NCBI GenBank assembly: GCA_035554595.1
Contig: DATMIH010000030.1
Coordinates: 1-6,855, forward strand
Origin: VRUE01 sp035554595
GTDB lineage: Bacteria; Actinomycetota; Thermoleophilia; Solirubrobacterales; 70-9
Length of the DNA: 6,855 nucleotides
Reading direction: 5' to 3'
Notes under the pieces: generated by a model
The model's database searches: none
What the model was told of the DNA's origin: nothing
What the model saw: only the letters and a program-made list of their open reading frames with translations
Shown here: positions 1 to 5,378 of the stretch, piece by piece
Numbering within the stretch: the stretch's first letter is position 1
Layout: each line of letters opens with the position of its first letter
Made by a program: the position numbers and the translations under genes

Positions 1-1
1 C

Positions 2-490
2 GACGCGCTGCTCGAGCGCCGGGCGCGACTGCGCACGCGCCGCCTTGTCGGTGCGTTGCCCGATGCCTGCGATCTGCTCGCGGTCGCCGCCGCGGCCGGT
101 CGCGGCCCGGCCTCGGGCTTCGCCGAGCTCGCCCGGGGCAGCGACGGGCCGCTGGCCGACGAGTTGCGGATGACAGTCGCCGAGCTCTCCTGCGGTCGCC
201 CACTGCCGGCGGCGCTGCGTTCGCTGCGCGACCGTGTCCCCGGCAGCGAGCTAGCCACCCTCTGCGCGGCGATCGAGCGCTCACGGCGCTACGGCTCGCC
301 GCTGGCCGAGCAACTGCGCCGCCAGTCAAGCGCCCTGCGCAGCGATCAACGCCGCGCGGTCGAGGAGCGCGCCGCCCGCGCCGCCCCGAAGATTCAGCTC
401 GTCGTCGCCCTGATCCTCGTCCCCTCGGTCCTGCTGATGATCACCGCCGCCCTGATCGCCAACGCCGACGTGCTCCTTAGCGGCTTCTGA
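2..490 (+). CDS. TadC/GspF-type secretion (T2SSF domain) membrane protein, 3' part only
   Basis: Open from the first bases in frame 2 and stopped by TGA at 488-490, so only the last 162 residues are visible; a TTG at 56 is internal, not the start. The fragment reads as a type II secretion F (T2SSF) domain. It opens with LPDACDLLAVAAAAG, like the LPDxLDLLAxxLxAG opening of TadB/TadC proteins. An amphipathic helical stretch with AELSCGRPLPAALRSL and RRYGSPLAEQLRRQ follows, then a charged RAVEERAARAAPK segment and a hydrophobic C-terminal helix (QLVVALILVPSVLLMITAALI). In this family the cytoplasmic F domain sits on a membrane anchor and works with a TadA-type ATPase to build Flp/Tad pili or a related secretion machine. 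The C-terminal location of the domain fits TadC better than full-length GspF, but TadB cannot be excluded. The upstream genes that would settle it are outside the window. It converges on the next gene, with a hairpin between the stops. Confidence 0.82.
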   Translation, partial: DALLERRARLRTRRLVGALPDACDLLAVAAAAGRGPASGFAELARGSDGPLADELRMTVAELSCGRPLPAALRSLRDRVPGSELATLCAAIERSRRYGSPLAEQLRRQSSALRSDQRRAVEERAARAAPKIQLVVALILVPSVLLMITAALIANADVLLSGF

Positions 491-492
491 CC

Positions 493-539
493 TTCCGGTG
501 CGCCTTATGCGGTCCCAGGCCACATAAAGCGCACCGGAA
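493..539. terminator. Hairpin between convergent genes, probable two-way terminator
   Basis: Arms 493-509 (TTCCGGTGCGCCTTATG) and 523-539 (CATAAAGCGCACCGGAA) pair over 17 bp with one mismatch, around a 13-nt loop. The structure starts 3 nt after the upstream stop and ends 14 nt before the stop of the minus-strand gene. That is where a shared terminator is expected. No T-run follows on either strand, so the call rests on stem strength and position. It could instead be a copy of a dispersed palindromic repeat. Confidence 0.55.
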
Positions 540-553
540 CCCGACTTGACGAC

Positions 554-1423
554 TCAGTTCGTGCTGGTTTCGAGGCTCTCCTCGCGGAGGCGACGGGCGA
601 CGGTTGCCGAGGCGGCGCGGATCGCATCGAGCTCGGCGGCCGACTTCTTGTGGTCGCCGACGAAGCAGCAGAGGACGCCGTCGACCAGCTCGAAGGCAAA
701 CTTCTTCGGCGCTTCCTCGCCGAGCCAGACGATGAAGGTGGGGGAGAAGAAGCGGCGTAGCCAGACCTGGTCCTGCTCCTTCCCTGAGAAGATCTCGTAG
801 CGCTCATCGAGCGCCTCGCTCTCCAGCTTCACCCGCTCGGTCGAGCGGAAGGCGTCCTCGAGCTTCTCCAGCGAGCGCAGGCCCGACTTGCGCCGGCAGT
901 AGAGCTGGGGCACGTGGGCGGCACACTCGGGCACCGAGATCAGGCCGACCGTGTAGTGGTAGTAGTTGGTCTGCCGGTCACCGTCGGCGTCAGTGCTCTC
1001 GTCCTCGTAGGTGTAGAGGGCGAGGATGCCCTCGGCGTCCTCTGCGAACCGACCGGAGAGCGTGCGCTCGGCGTAGCGGTCGTTGCCTTTGCGCAGCAGC
1101 GGGGTCGCTTCGGGCAGCGGGCTGCGGCCTCCCAGTTCCAGTCCGCTCTGGGCGGCGTAGGTCTCGAAGAAGCCCTGCTCGGCGCGCGAGTCGGCGATCG
1201 CGAAGACGGCCAGCAGGCCGAGCAGGAAGGCGGCGAGCGCGGCTGCTCCGCCGATCGCCGGGCCGACGTAGACGGCGAGGACGACGCCGATCACGACGAC
1301 CTCGAGCCCGATCAGAACCCAGGTCAGCGGCTTGCCGAGCAGCCGCCGGAAGTGGAAGCCGCGCAGGTCGTTGGCGTCGTCCGGGGCCGCCTGAGTCGGC
1401 GGTGCGGTCTGCTCCTCGCTCAC
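554..1423 (-). CDS. Uncharacterised protein with two N-terminal membrane helices
   Basis: 289 residues, GTG start at 1423, TGA at 556-554. I do not recognise a named family with certainty. Residues 1-30 are polar (SEEQTAPPTQAAPDD). Two hydrophobic helices follow at about 34-53 and 56-76 with a very short turn, so both termini should face the same side, probably the cytoplasm. The remaining ~210 residues form a soluble domain: an FFETYAAQSGLEL segment (85-97), a strand-rich middle (GILALYTYEDES, NYYHYTVGLISVP), and a C-terminal part with ERYEIFSGKEQDQVWLRRFF (208-226), SPTFIVWL and FAFELVDGVLCCFVG (242-256). The pattern 'F..Y.vfs.d...r..lsP.f...l....f.f.l.dg.l' faintly recalls DUF3137-type proteins; that link is inference. 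It is divergent from mraZ and probably transcribed separately. Base usage matches its neighbours. It is a believable gene because it is long, has coherent membrane topology and no competing frame makes sense. Confidence 0.8.
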   Translation of the reverse strand: MSEEQTAPPTQAAPDDANDLRGFHFRRLLGKPLTWVLIGLEVVVIGVVLAVYVGPAIGGAAALAAFLLGLLAVFAIADSRAEQGFFETYAAQSGLELGGRSPLPEATPLLRKGNDRYAERTLSGRFAEDAEGILALYTYEDESTDADGDRQTNYYHYTVGLISVPECAAHVPQLYCRRKSGLRSLEKLEDAFRSTERVKLESEALDERYEIFSGKEQDQVWLRRFFSPTFIVWLGEEAPKKFAFELVDGVLCCFVGDHKKSAAELDAIRAASATVARRLREESLETSTN

Positions 1424-1429
1424 GCGGGC

Positions 1430-1435
1430 AACCTA
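1430..1435 (-). promoter_or_regulatory. Possible -10 box for a leaderless transcript of the minus-strand gene
   Basis: Read on the minus strand, TAGGTT (TAnnnT) is followed by six bases (GCCCGC) and then the GTG at 1423. This geometry would put transcription at or next to the start codon, as in the leaderless mRNAs common in actinobacteria. No convincing -35 is visible. The same bases could be read as a weak AGG Shine-Dalgarno 8 nt from the GTG, so the interpretation is uncertain. Confidence 0.3.
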
Positions 1436-1473
1436 ACGCAGGGTTGCAAATGGGCTTGCATTGTGGGGTTGTG

Positions 1474-1502
1474 TTGCAAAGTGGGGGAAAGTGGGTTACT
1501 GT
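1474..1502 (+). promoter_or_regulatory. Candidate promoter of the mraZ operon
   Basis: TTGCAA (1474-1479) and TACTGT (1497-1502) stand exactly 17 bp apart, an ideal spacing for a housekeeping sigma factor. The -35 matches TTGACA at 4 of 6 positions. The -10 keeps the key T1, A2 and T6 of TATAAT. Transcription would start near 1509, leaving a leader of about 107 nt before mraZ. The spacer is filled by the two MraZ boxes, which supports the assignment, because a self-repressing MraZ would then block polymerase directly. Confidence 0.55.
1478..1497 (+). promoter_or_regulatory. MraZ operator: two tandem 10-bp boxes
   Basis: Two head-to-tail decamers, AAAGTGGGGG (1478-1487) and AAAGTGGGTT (1488-1497), share AAAGTGGG. 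They fit the known MraZ pattern of TGGGN repeats separated by 5 nt, so successive boxes lie on the same DNA face. MraZ is a ring-forming AbrB-like protein that binds such repeats upstream of its own operon. A degenerate third unit (GTTGTGTTGC, 1468-1477) is in phase upstream. Further TGGG motifs at 1451 and 1464 are out of phase. Confidence 0.72.
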
Positions 1503-1521
1503 GCCGATCGAGTTGAAGCCC

Positions 1522-1566
1522 AGGACCGGGGTGGTGAGGCTCCTCCCACCTCATCACCTCGGTCCT
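1522..1566 (+). promoter_or_regulatory. Leader stem-loop, attenuator-like, upstream of mraZ
   Basis: Arms 1522-1539 (AGGACCGGGGTGGTGAGG) and 1549-1566 (CCTCATCACCTCGGTCCT) pair along all 18 positions, two of them G-U, with a 9-nt loop. Four bases later comes CTTTTCC (1571-1577), a modest U-run. As RNA this resembles an intrinsic terminator inside the leader. Bases 1523-1530 could alternatively pair with 1576-1583 (CCTGGTCC, one G-U), which would break the first stem. Whether it regulates, merely protects the transcript, or terminates read-through from upstream is not decided by sequence alone. Confidence 0.5.
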
Positions 1567-1601
1567 AACTCTTTTCCTGGTCCACGCGCAGCGCTCGCAC
1601 A

Positions 1602-1609
1602 GAAAGGAA
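1602..1609 (+). promoter_or_regulatory. Strong Shine-Dalgarno of mraZ
   Basis: GAAAGGAA lies 6 nt before the GTG at 1616 and matches the extended anti-Shine-Dalgarno complement AGAAAGGAGG well. It fixes the GTG as the start, in agreement with the MraZ N-terminus. Confidence 0.75.
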
Positions 1610-1615
1610 CCGGCG

Positions 1616-2059
1616 GTGGCATTTCGGGGCCTCTACGAGCACAGTCTCGATTCAAAGGATCGCCTCACGGTTCCGTCCCGGTTCAGGGCCGCCCTCTCCG
1701 ATGGCATCGTTCTCTCCAAGGGCTTTGACCCCTGCGTCTGGATGCACACGACCGCTGAGTTCGAGCAGCTCTCCGACCGCTTCCTCTCGCCGCACAGCCC
1801 CTTCGGCCGCGACGCGCGCCAGCTGCGCCGCCGCTTCCACGGCGGCTCCTTCGACGAGAAGCTCGACTCCGCCGGCCGCATCCGCGTGCCTAAGCCGCTG
1901 ATCGAGCACGCCGGCCTGGGCGGGCCCTGCGTCGTCGTCGGCACGGGGGAGTACCTGGAGATCTGGAACGCCGAGGCCTGGGCCAAACAGGAGGCCGAGC
2001 TTGACGCTTCGGCGCCGGAGATCGCCGAGGGCCTGGCCGCGACCGGAGCGCCTGAGTGA
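1616..2059 (+). CDS. mraZ: Transcriptional regulator MraZ
   Basis: 147 residues, the usual MraZ length, starting at GTG behind a strong Shine-Dalgarno. Two AbrB-like halves are visible. The first has FRGLYEHSLDSKDRLTVPSRFR with the conserved DXXXR motif at D12-R16. The second has FDEKLDSAGRIRVPKPLIEHAGL with DXXXR at D84-R88, then CVVVGTGEYLEIWNAEAW. The first motif is DSKDR rather than the common DxKGR; the key D and R are kept. Family members form ring-shaped oligomers and bind tandem TGGG-type boxes upstream of their own operon, repressing it, and such boxes lie at 1478-1497. It is the first gene of the dcw operon. The last ~20 residues (DASAPEIAEGLAATGAPE) are a low-complexity tail. The identification is secure. 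Confidence 0.96.
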   Translation: MAFRGLYEHSLDSKDRLTVPSRFRAALSDGIVLSKGFDPCVWMHTTAEFEQLSDRFLSPHSPFGRDARQLRRRFHGGSFDEKLDSAGRIRVPKPLIEHAGLGGPCVVVGTGEYLEIWNAEAWAKQEAELDASAPEIAEGLAATGAPE

Positions 2060-2102
2060 GATGGCGATTCGTGCCTACTCAACCCCGACCCCGCGCAGCC
2101 GA

Positions 2103-2112
2103 GAGTTAACTC
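2103..2112. repeat. Short perfect palindrome GAGTTAACTC in the mraZ-rsmH gap
   Basis: A 10-bp perfect palindrome in the 70-nt stretch between the mraZ stop and the preferred rsmH start, extendable with one mismatch to 2100-2115. It could be a protein-binding site or chance. Read as codons it would include TTA, which is rare in this composition, and this favours the view that the stretch is non-coding. Confidence 0.3.
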
Positions 2113-2129
2113 GCGCAAACCTTGTCTAT

Positions 2130-3077
2130 ATGCCGACCGAACACGAACCCGTCCTCGCCGCCGAGCTAGTCGACCTGCTGGCGCCCCAGCCGGGTGAGAC
2201 TGCGATCGATTGCACCTTCGGCGCCGGCGGTCATGCCCGCCTCGTCGCCGAGGCTCTGGGGCCCGACGGGACGCTGATCTGCATCGACCGCGATCCCGGC
2301 GCGCTGGCCCGCTACGAAGCCTTTGCCGCCGAGGCTCCCTGCTCGACTCGCTTCATTTCCAGCGACTTTGCGGCAGGTCTTCGTGCCATGTACGGCGAAG
2401 GCATGCGTCCAGAGATGGTCTACATGGACCTCGGAATGTCCTCGATGCAGGTCGATGCCTGGGAGCGGGGCTTCTCCTACTCCTACGACGCACCCCTCGA
2501 CATGCGCATGGACACCCGCCAGCAGCTGAGCGCCGCCGACATCGTCAACGAGTGGCCGGAGCAACGCTTGGCGCAGGCGCTGCGCCGCTTCGGTGAGGAG
2601 CGCTACGCCGGTGGGATCGCCCGTGAGATCAGCCGCCGCCGGACGCTCTCGACAACTTCTGAGCTGGTCGACGCGATCAAAGCCGGCATGCCCGCCTCGG
2701 CCCGCTTCGGCGGCGGCCACCCCGCCAAGCGCAGCTTCCAGGCGATCCGGATCGCCGTCAACGGCGAGCTCGACTCGCTCGAGGACGCGCTGCCGACTGC
2801 CTGGGGCATGCTGCCGATCGGTGGTCGCCTCGCCGCGATCTCCTTCCACTCGCTCGAGGACCGCCGCGTCAAGCAGTTCCTCGCCGAGCGCGCCAAGGGC
2901 TGCGTTTGTCCCCCGGAGCTGCCGGTCTGCGTCTGCGGACGCGAGCCTGAAGCCGAGCCACTGACCCGCCGCGCCGTCGCGCCTGGCCCGGAGGAGGTCG
3001 CGAGCAACCCGCGCTCGCGCTCCGCCCACCTGCGCGTCTCGATGAAGGTCGCCGAGCCGGCCGAGGCCGGGGCCTAA
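2130..3077 (+). CDS. rsmH: 16S rRNA (cytosine-1402-N4)-methyltransferase RsmH (MraW)
   Basis: 315 residues, the family's usual length (E. coli about 313). RsmH uses S-adenosylmethionine to methylate N4 of C1402 in 16S rRNA at the ribosomal P site. Visible landmarks: the N-terminal HEPVLAAELVDLL (5-17), the SAM loop DCTFGAGGHA (27-36), ICIDRDP (50-56), DLGMSSMQVD (100-109), GFSYSYDAPLDMRMD (114-128), GGHPAKRSFQAIRIAVN and SFHSLEDRRVK. A CxC-x6-CxC cysteine cluster (C258, C260, C267, C269) occurs in many RsmH proteins. The ATG at 2130 was chosen because homologues begin just before HEPVL. An in-frame ATG at 2061, 1 nt after the mraZ stop, would add 23 unrelated residues but allow translational coupling. 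Neither start has a good Shine-Dalgarno. The stop overlaps the next start as TAATG. Confidence 0.95.
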   Translation: MPTEHEPVLAAELVDLLAPQPGETAIDCTFGAGGHARLVAEALGPDGTLICIDRDPGALARYEAFAAEAPCSTRFISSDFAAGLRAMYGEGMRPEMVYMDLGMSSMQVDAWERGFSYSYDAPLDMRMDTRQQLSAADIVNEWPEQRLAQALRRFGEERYAGGIAREISRRRTLSTTSELVDAIKAGMPASARFGGGHPAKRSFQAIRIAVNGELDSLEDALPTAWGMLPIGGRLAAISFHSLEDRRVKQFLAERAKGCVCPPELPVCVCGREPEAEPLTRRAVAPGPEEVASNPRSRSAHLRVSMKVAEPAEAGA

Positions 3078-3616
3078 TGGAGGCGGCGACCGTACGTCAG
3101 GGGGCCGTTGCCGCTCCTCCGCGCCGTAAACCGCGGCCGGTCAAGGCCGCCGCCCCGGCGGCACCGGCGCGCAAAGCTCCCGCCCGCAAGGCGCCGGCCC
3201 GCCGCAAAGCGCCCAGCCGCCGTCCCGGCGGCCAGCTGATCCCGATTGCGGCCGGGGCCGCCACCGCGGTCCGCCAGCTGCCCGACTCGAGCTTGATGGT
3301 GCGGATGACCCGCGGCCGCGCCTGGATCGCCGTGCTCGGCGTGCTGCTGGCCGGGATCGTCGGGGTCAACGTGATCACCCTCGGCCTCTCCGCTGCCGCC
3401 GGGCACATCGAGACCAACATCACGGCACTGGAAGAGGAGAACTCGCTGCTGAGCGGCCGGGACGCGCGCCTCTACGGCTCTGCCCGCGTGCGACACGAAG
3501 CCGCCGGGTTTGGCCTCGTCGCCGCCTCCTCCAACGGGACCAGCTACCTGCAAGCGTCCAAGCAGGACGTGGCGATCGCCGCCCAGCGGCTTTCCGCCGC
3601 GGCTTCGGGTTACTAG
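3077..3616 (+). CDS. ftsL: FtsL-like septum protein with a long basic cytoplasmic tail
   Basis: 179 residues, ATG at 3077 overlapping the rsmH TAA by one base, so translation is probably coupled. Layout: an Ala/Pro/Lys/Arg-rich tail (1-55) with repeated APARK units at about 29-45; a linker; a single membrane helix at about 82-104 (AWIAVLGVLLAGIVGVNVITLGL); then a heptad-like extracytoplasmic coiled coil (GHIETNITALEEENSLLSG, 109-127) and a short Ser/Ala-rich end. This is the bitopic architecture of FtsL/DivIC, which with FtsB/DivIC and FtsQ/DivIB recruits and activates FtsW-FtsI at the septum. Sequence identity in this family is too low for motif proof. The assignment rests on topology and on the fixed position between rsmH and ftsI. 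The basic tail is longer than in E. coli FtsL (about 120 residues in total) but such tails are common in actinobacteria. Confidence 0.83.
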   Translation: MEAATVRQGAVAAPPRRKPRPVKAAAPAAPARKAPARKAPARRKAPSRRPGGQLIPIAAGAATAVRQLPDSSLMVRMTRGRAWIAVLGVLLAGIVGVNVITLGLSAAAGHIETNITALEEENSLLSGRDARLYGSARVRHEAAGFGLVAASSNGTSYLQASKQDVAIAAQRLSAAASGY

Positions 3617-3626
3617 GGCCGCTGCG

Positions 3627-5279
3627 GTGAAGGTGATCGAGCGAAGGATCGGCCTCCTCTTCGCCGGTTTCCTCTTCTGCTTCGTCGTGATCGGCGCTCG
3701 CGCCTTCTGGCTGCAGGGGGTGCAGGGGTCGAAGCTCGCCTCCGAGGCGGTCAACCAGCAAACGGAAGCGATCCGCCTGCCCAGCCTGCGCGGCAGCGTG
3801 CTCGACCGCCGCGGCAACGCCCTCGCCGCCTCCGAAGACACGGCGACGGTCTTCGCCGTGCCGCCGGAAGTCAGCAAGCCCGCCCTGGCGGCGGAAAAGC
3901 TGGCGCCGATCCTTGGCCTCAGCGAGAGCAAGGTGCTCGGCGCGATCACCGCCGAAACGACCTACTCGGTATTGGCCAAACAGGTCGAGCTGCCGACCGC
4001 GAAGCGGATCGAAAGGCTCGGGCTGCAGGGCATCGGCCAAGACCCCGACAGCCGTCGCATCTACCCCCAGGGCGAGCTGGCGGCGCAGGTGATCGGCGCG
4101 GTCGGCACCGAAGGCGAAGGCCTAACCGGGCTCGAACGGGGCGAGGAAGACGTGCTGCGCGGCAGCGACGGCGAACGGCGCATTGTCACCGACGCGAGCG
4201 GCGAACCGATCCGGCTGGAAACCGCGCAGGAAGCCGAAGACGGCGAAAACATCCAGCTCACGCTCGATCCCGCGATCGAGCAGAAGACCGAGGAAGTGCT
4301 GGCCGAAGTCGGCGAAGCCTACGCGCCGAAAGGCGCCACCGCGATCGTGATGAACCCGCGCAACTCGCAGGTCCTGGCGATGGCCAACTGGCCGCCGGTC
4401 GACCTCGCCGACCTCTCCAGCGCCAGCCCCGAAGACCTCCTCAACCGCGCCACCGGCTTCACCTACGAGCCAGGTTCGACCTTCAAGGCGTTCACCGTCG
4501 CGGCGGCGCTGGAGGAAAAAGAAGTGACGCCGGAAACGTCCTTCTACCTGCCCTCGCAGCTGCACGTGGCCGATCGGATCATCGAAGACGCCGAGGCACG
4601 GCCGCCGGTGTCGCTCACGGTGGCGCAGATCCTCGCCCAGTCCTCCAACGTCGGCGCCGTCACGATCGGCCTCAAGCTGGGGGCGAAGCGCTTCAGCAGG
4701 TGGATCGACCGCTTCGGCTTCGGCGAGCCGACCGGGGTGCAGTACCCCGACGAGGAACAGGGCCTGGTGCCGAAGCTGGACGAGTACTCCGGCTCGACCA
4801 TGGGCAACCTGCCGATGGGCCAGGGCCTCGGGGTGACGCCGATGCAGATGATGGCTGGCTACCAGGCGATCGCCAACGGCGGAATCCTGCGCCGGCCGCA
4901 GCTGGTCGAGAAGGTCGGCGACGAAACCGTGCACGAGCCGAAGGGGCACCGCGTGATCGACTCTGGCGTGGCGGCGCAGGTGAGGGAAATGCTCGAGGGA
5001 GTGCTGGAAGCCGGCGGCACGGCCTCCGCGGTGAGCGTGCCGGGCTACAAGCTGGCGGGTAAGACCGGCACGGCGCAGGTGGCCGAAAACGGGACCTACT
5101 CCGAGACCAAGTACATCGCTTCGTTCATCGGCTTCGCGCCGGCACAGGATCCGCAGCTGCTGGTTTCGGTGATCGTGGATGAGCCGCAGGGGGAAATTTA
5201 CGGCGGGTCGGTTGCTGCTCCGGCGTTTGGCAAGATCGCGGCGTTTGCTCTTCCGTATCTCGGGGTGCCGGCGGAATAA
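3627..5279 (+). CDS. ftsI: Septal class B penicillin-binding protein (FtsI/PBP3 type transpeptidase)
   Basis: 550 residues from a GTG at 3627, 10 nt after the FtsL stop, with AGGG at 3615-3618 as a possible Shine-Dalgarno. The open frame extends further upstream but would overlap ftsL with unrelated sequence. Order of parts: short cytoplasmic start, membrane helix at about 8-25, dimerisation/pedestal domain beginning LPSLRGSVLDRRGNALAAS (51-69), with YPQGELAAQVIG (146-157) and GLTGLERGEEDVLRG (165-179), then the transpeptidase domain. All three active-site motifs are present: S284-TF-K287 (nucleophile), S339-S340-N341 and K479-T480-G481. The enzyme cross-links septal peptidoglycan outside the membrane and is the target of beta-lactams. 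There is no C-terminal PASTA domain. The position after ftsL makes a division role more likely than an elongation (PBP2) role. Codons in the last ~40 residues shift towards G/T endings. Confidence 0.94.
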   Translation: MKVIERRIGLLFAGFLFCFVVIGARAFWLQGVQGSKLASEAVNQQTEAIRLPSLRGSVLDRRGNALAASEDTATVFAVPPEVSKPALAAEKLAPILGLSESKVLGAITAETTYSVLAKQVELPTAKRIERLGLQGIGQDPDSRRIYPQGELAAQVIGAVGTEGEGLTGLERGEEDVLRGSDGERRIVTDASGEPIRLETAQEAEDGENIQLTLDPAIEQKTEEVLAEVGEAYAPKGATAIVMNPRNSQVLAMANWPPVDLADLSSASPEDLLNRATGFTYEPGSTFKAFTVAAALEEKEVTPETSFYLPSQLHVADRIIEDAEARPPVSLTVAQILAQSSNVGAVTIGLKLGAKRFSRWIDRFGFGEPTGVQYPDEEQGLVPKLDEYSGSTMGNLPMGQGLGVTPMQMMAGYQAIANGGILRRPQLVEKVGDETVHEPKGHRVIDSGVAAQVREMLEGVLEAGGTASAVSVPGYKLAGKTGTAQVAENGTYSETKYIASFIGFAPAQDPQLLVSVIVDEPQGEIYGGSVAAPAFGKIAAFALPYLGVPAE

Positions 5280-5283
5280 CGAG

Positions 5284-5361
5284 AGGCCGTCGGGTGCCCC
5301 TCCCCAAAACGCTCGGCGGGAGCCTCGCTTGAGTGTTTTGGGGAGGGGCACCCGACGGCCT
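5284..5361. terminator. Perfect 27-bp inverted repeat after ftsI, likely operon terminator
   Basis: Arms 5284-5310 and 5335-5361 are perfect reverse complements over 27 bp. The left arm begins AGGCCGTCGGGTGCC and ends CCCCAAAAC. G-U and Watson-Crick pairs extend the stem about 6 bp further inwards. It starts 4 nt after the ftsI stop. A stem this long would be very stable and would block read-through or shield the 3' end of the mRNA. It lacks a clear T-run (TTCCT follows), so it is not a textbook terminator. Perfect arms of this length are also typical of dispersed palindromic repeats or miniature elements. Confidence 0.6.
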
Positions 5362-5364
5362 TCC

Positions 5365-5370
5365 TAGAAT
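5365..5370 (+). promoter_or_regulatory. Candidate -10 box for a leaderless murE transcript
   Basis: TAGAAT matches TATAAT at 5 of 6 positions and ends 8 nt before the murE ATG at 5379. A start at 5377-5379 would give an mRNA with no, or almost no, leader. No real Shine-Dalgarno precedes the ATG; the only AGG is 1 nt away. No good -35 is seen, since the matching region lies in the right arm of the inverted repeat. The box directly follows the presumed operon terminator. Confidence 0.45.
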
Positions 5371-5378
5371 CGACAGGC

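Noticed and set aside
1442..1480. Two GTTGCAAA copies (1442-1449, 1473-1480) as a separate operator
   Set aside because: The second copy is explained by the -35 and first MraZ box; two 8-mers 31 bp apart are weak evidence for another regulator.
914..1516. Plus-strand open frame of 200 codons opposite the minus-strand gene
   Set aside because: Val/Gly/Asp-rich composition typical of the antisense of a high-GC gene, with no domain pattern; the minus-strand frame gives a coherent membrane protein.
1402..1728. Possible leader peptide or small gene across the mraZ leader
   Set aside because: The frame runs through the promoter, hairpin and mraZ start without its own Shine-Dalgarno or sensible composition; a TTG at 1513 just after the predicted transcription start has no support.
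2166..3029. Minus-strand open frame of 287 codons over rsmH
   Set aside because: Antisense of a clear RsmH; Gly/Ala/Arg/Asp-rich without motifs.
3158..3211. Short direct repeats that might suggest a CRISPR array or tandem repeat locus
   Set aside because: They are in-frame APARK codon repeats of the FtsL tail, not uniform repeats separated by unique spacers.
3510..3626. Upstream extension of the ftsI frame into ftsL
   Set aside because: The extra 39 codons overlap ftsL and give a Pro/Arg/Ser-rich sequence unlike penicillin-binding proteins; the GTG at 3627 places the membrane helix correctly.
3074..3949. Minus-strand open frame of 291 codons over ftsL and the start of ftsI
   Set aside because: Shadow of two well-supported genes; no start signal or recognisable protein.
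4122..5351. Minus-strand open frame of 409 codons across ftsI
   Set aside because: It is antisense to a gene with all three penicillin-binding motifs, and its His/Arg/Gly-rich translation is the usual antisense shadow.
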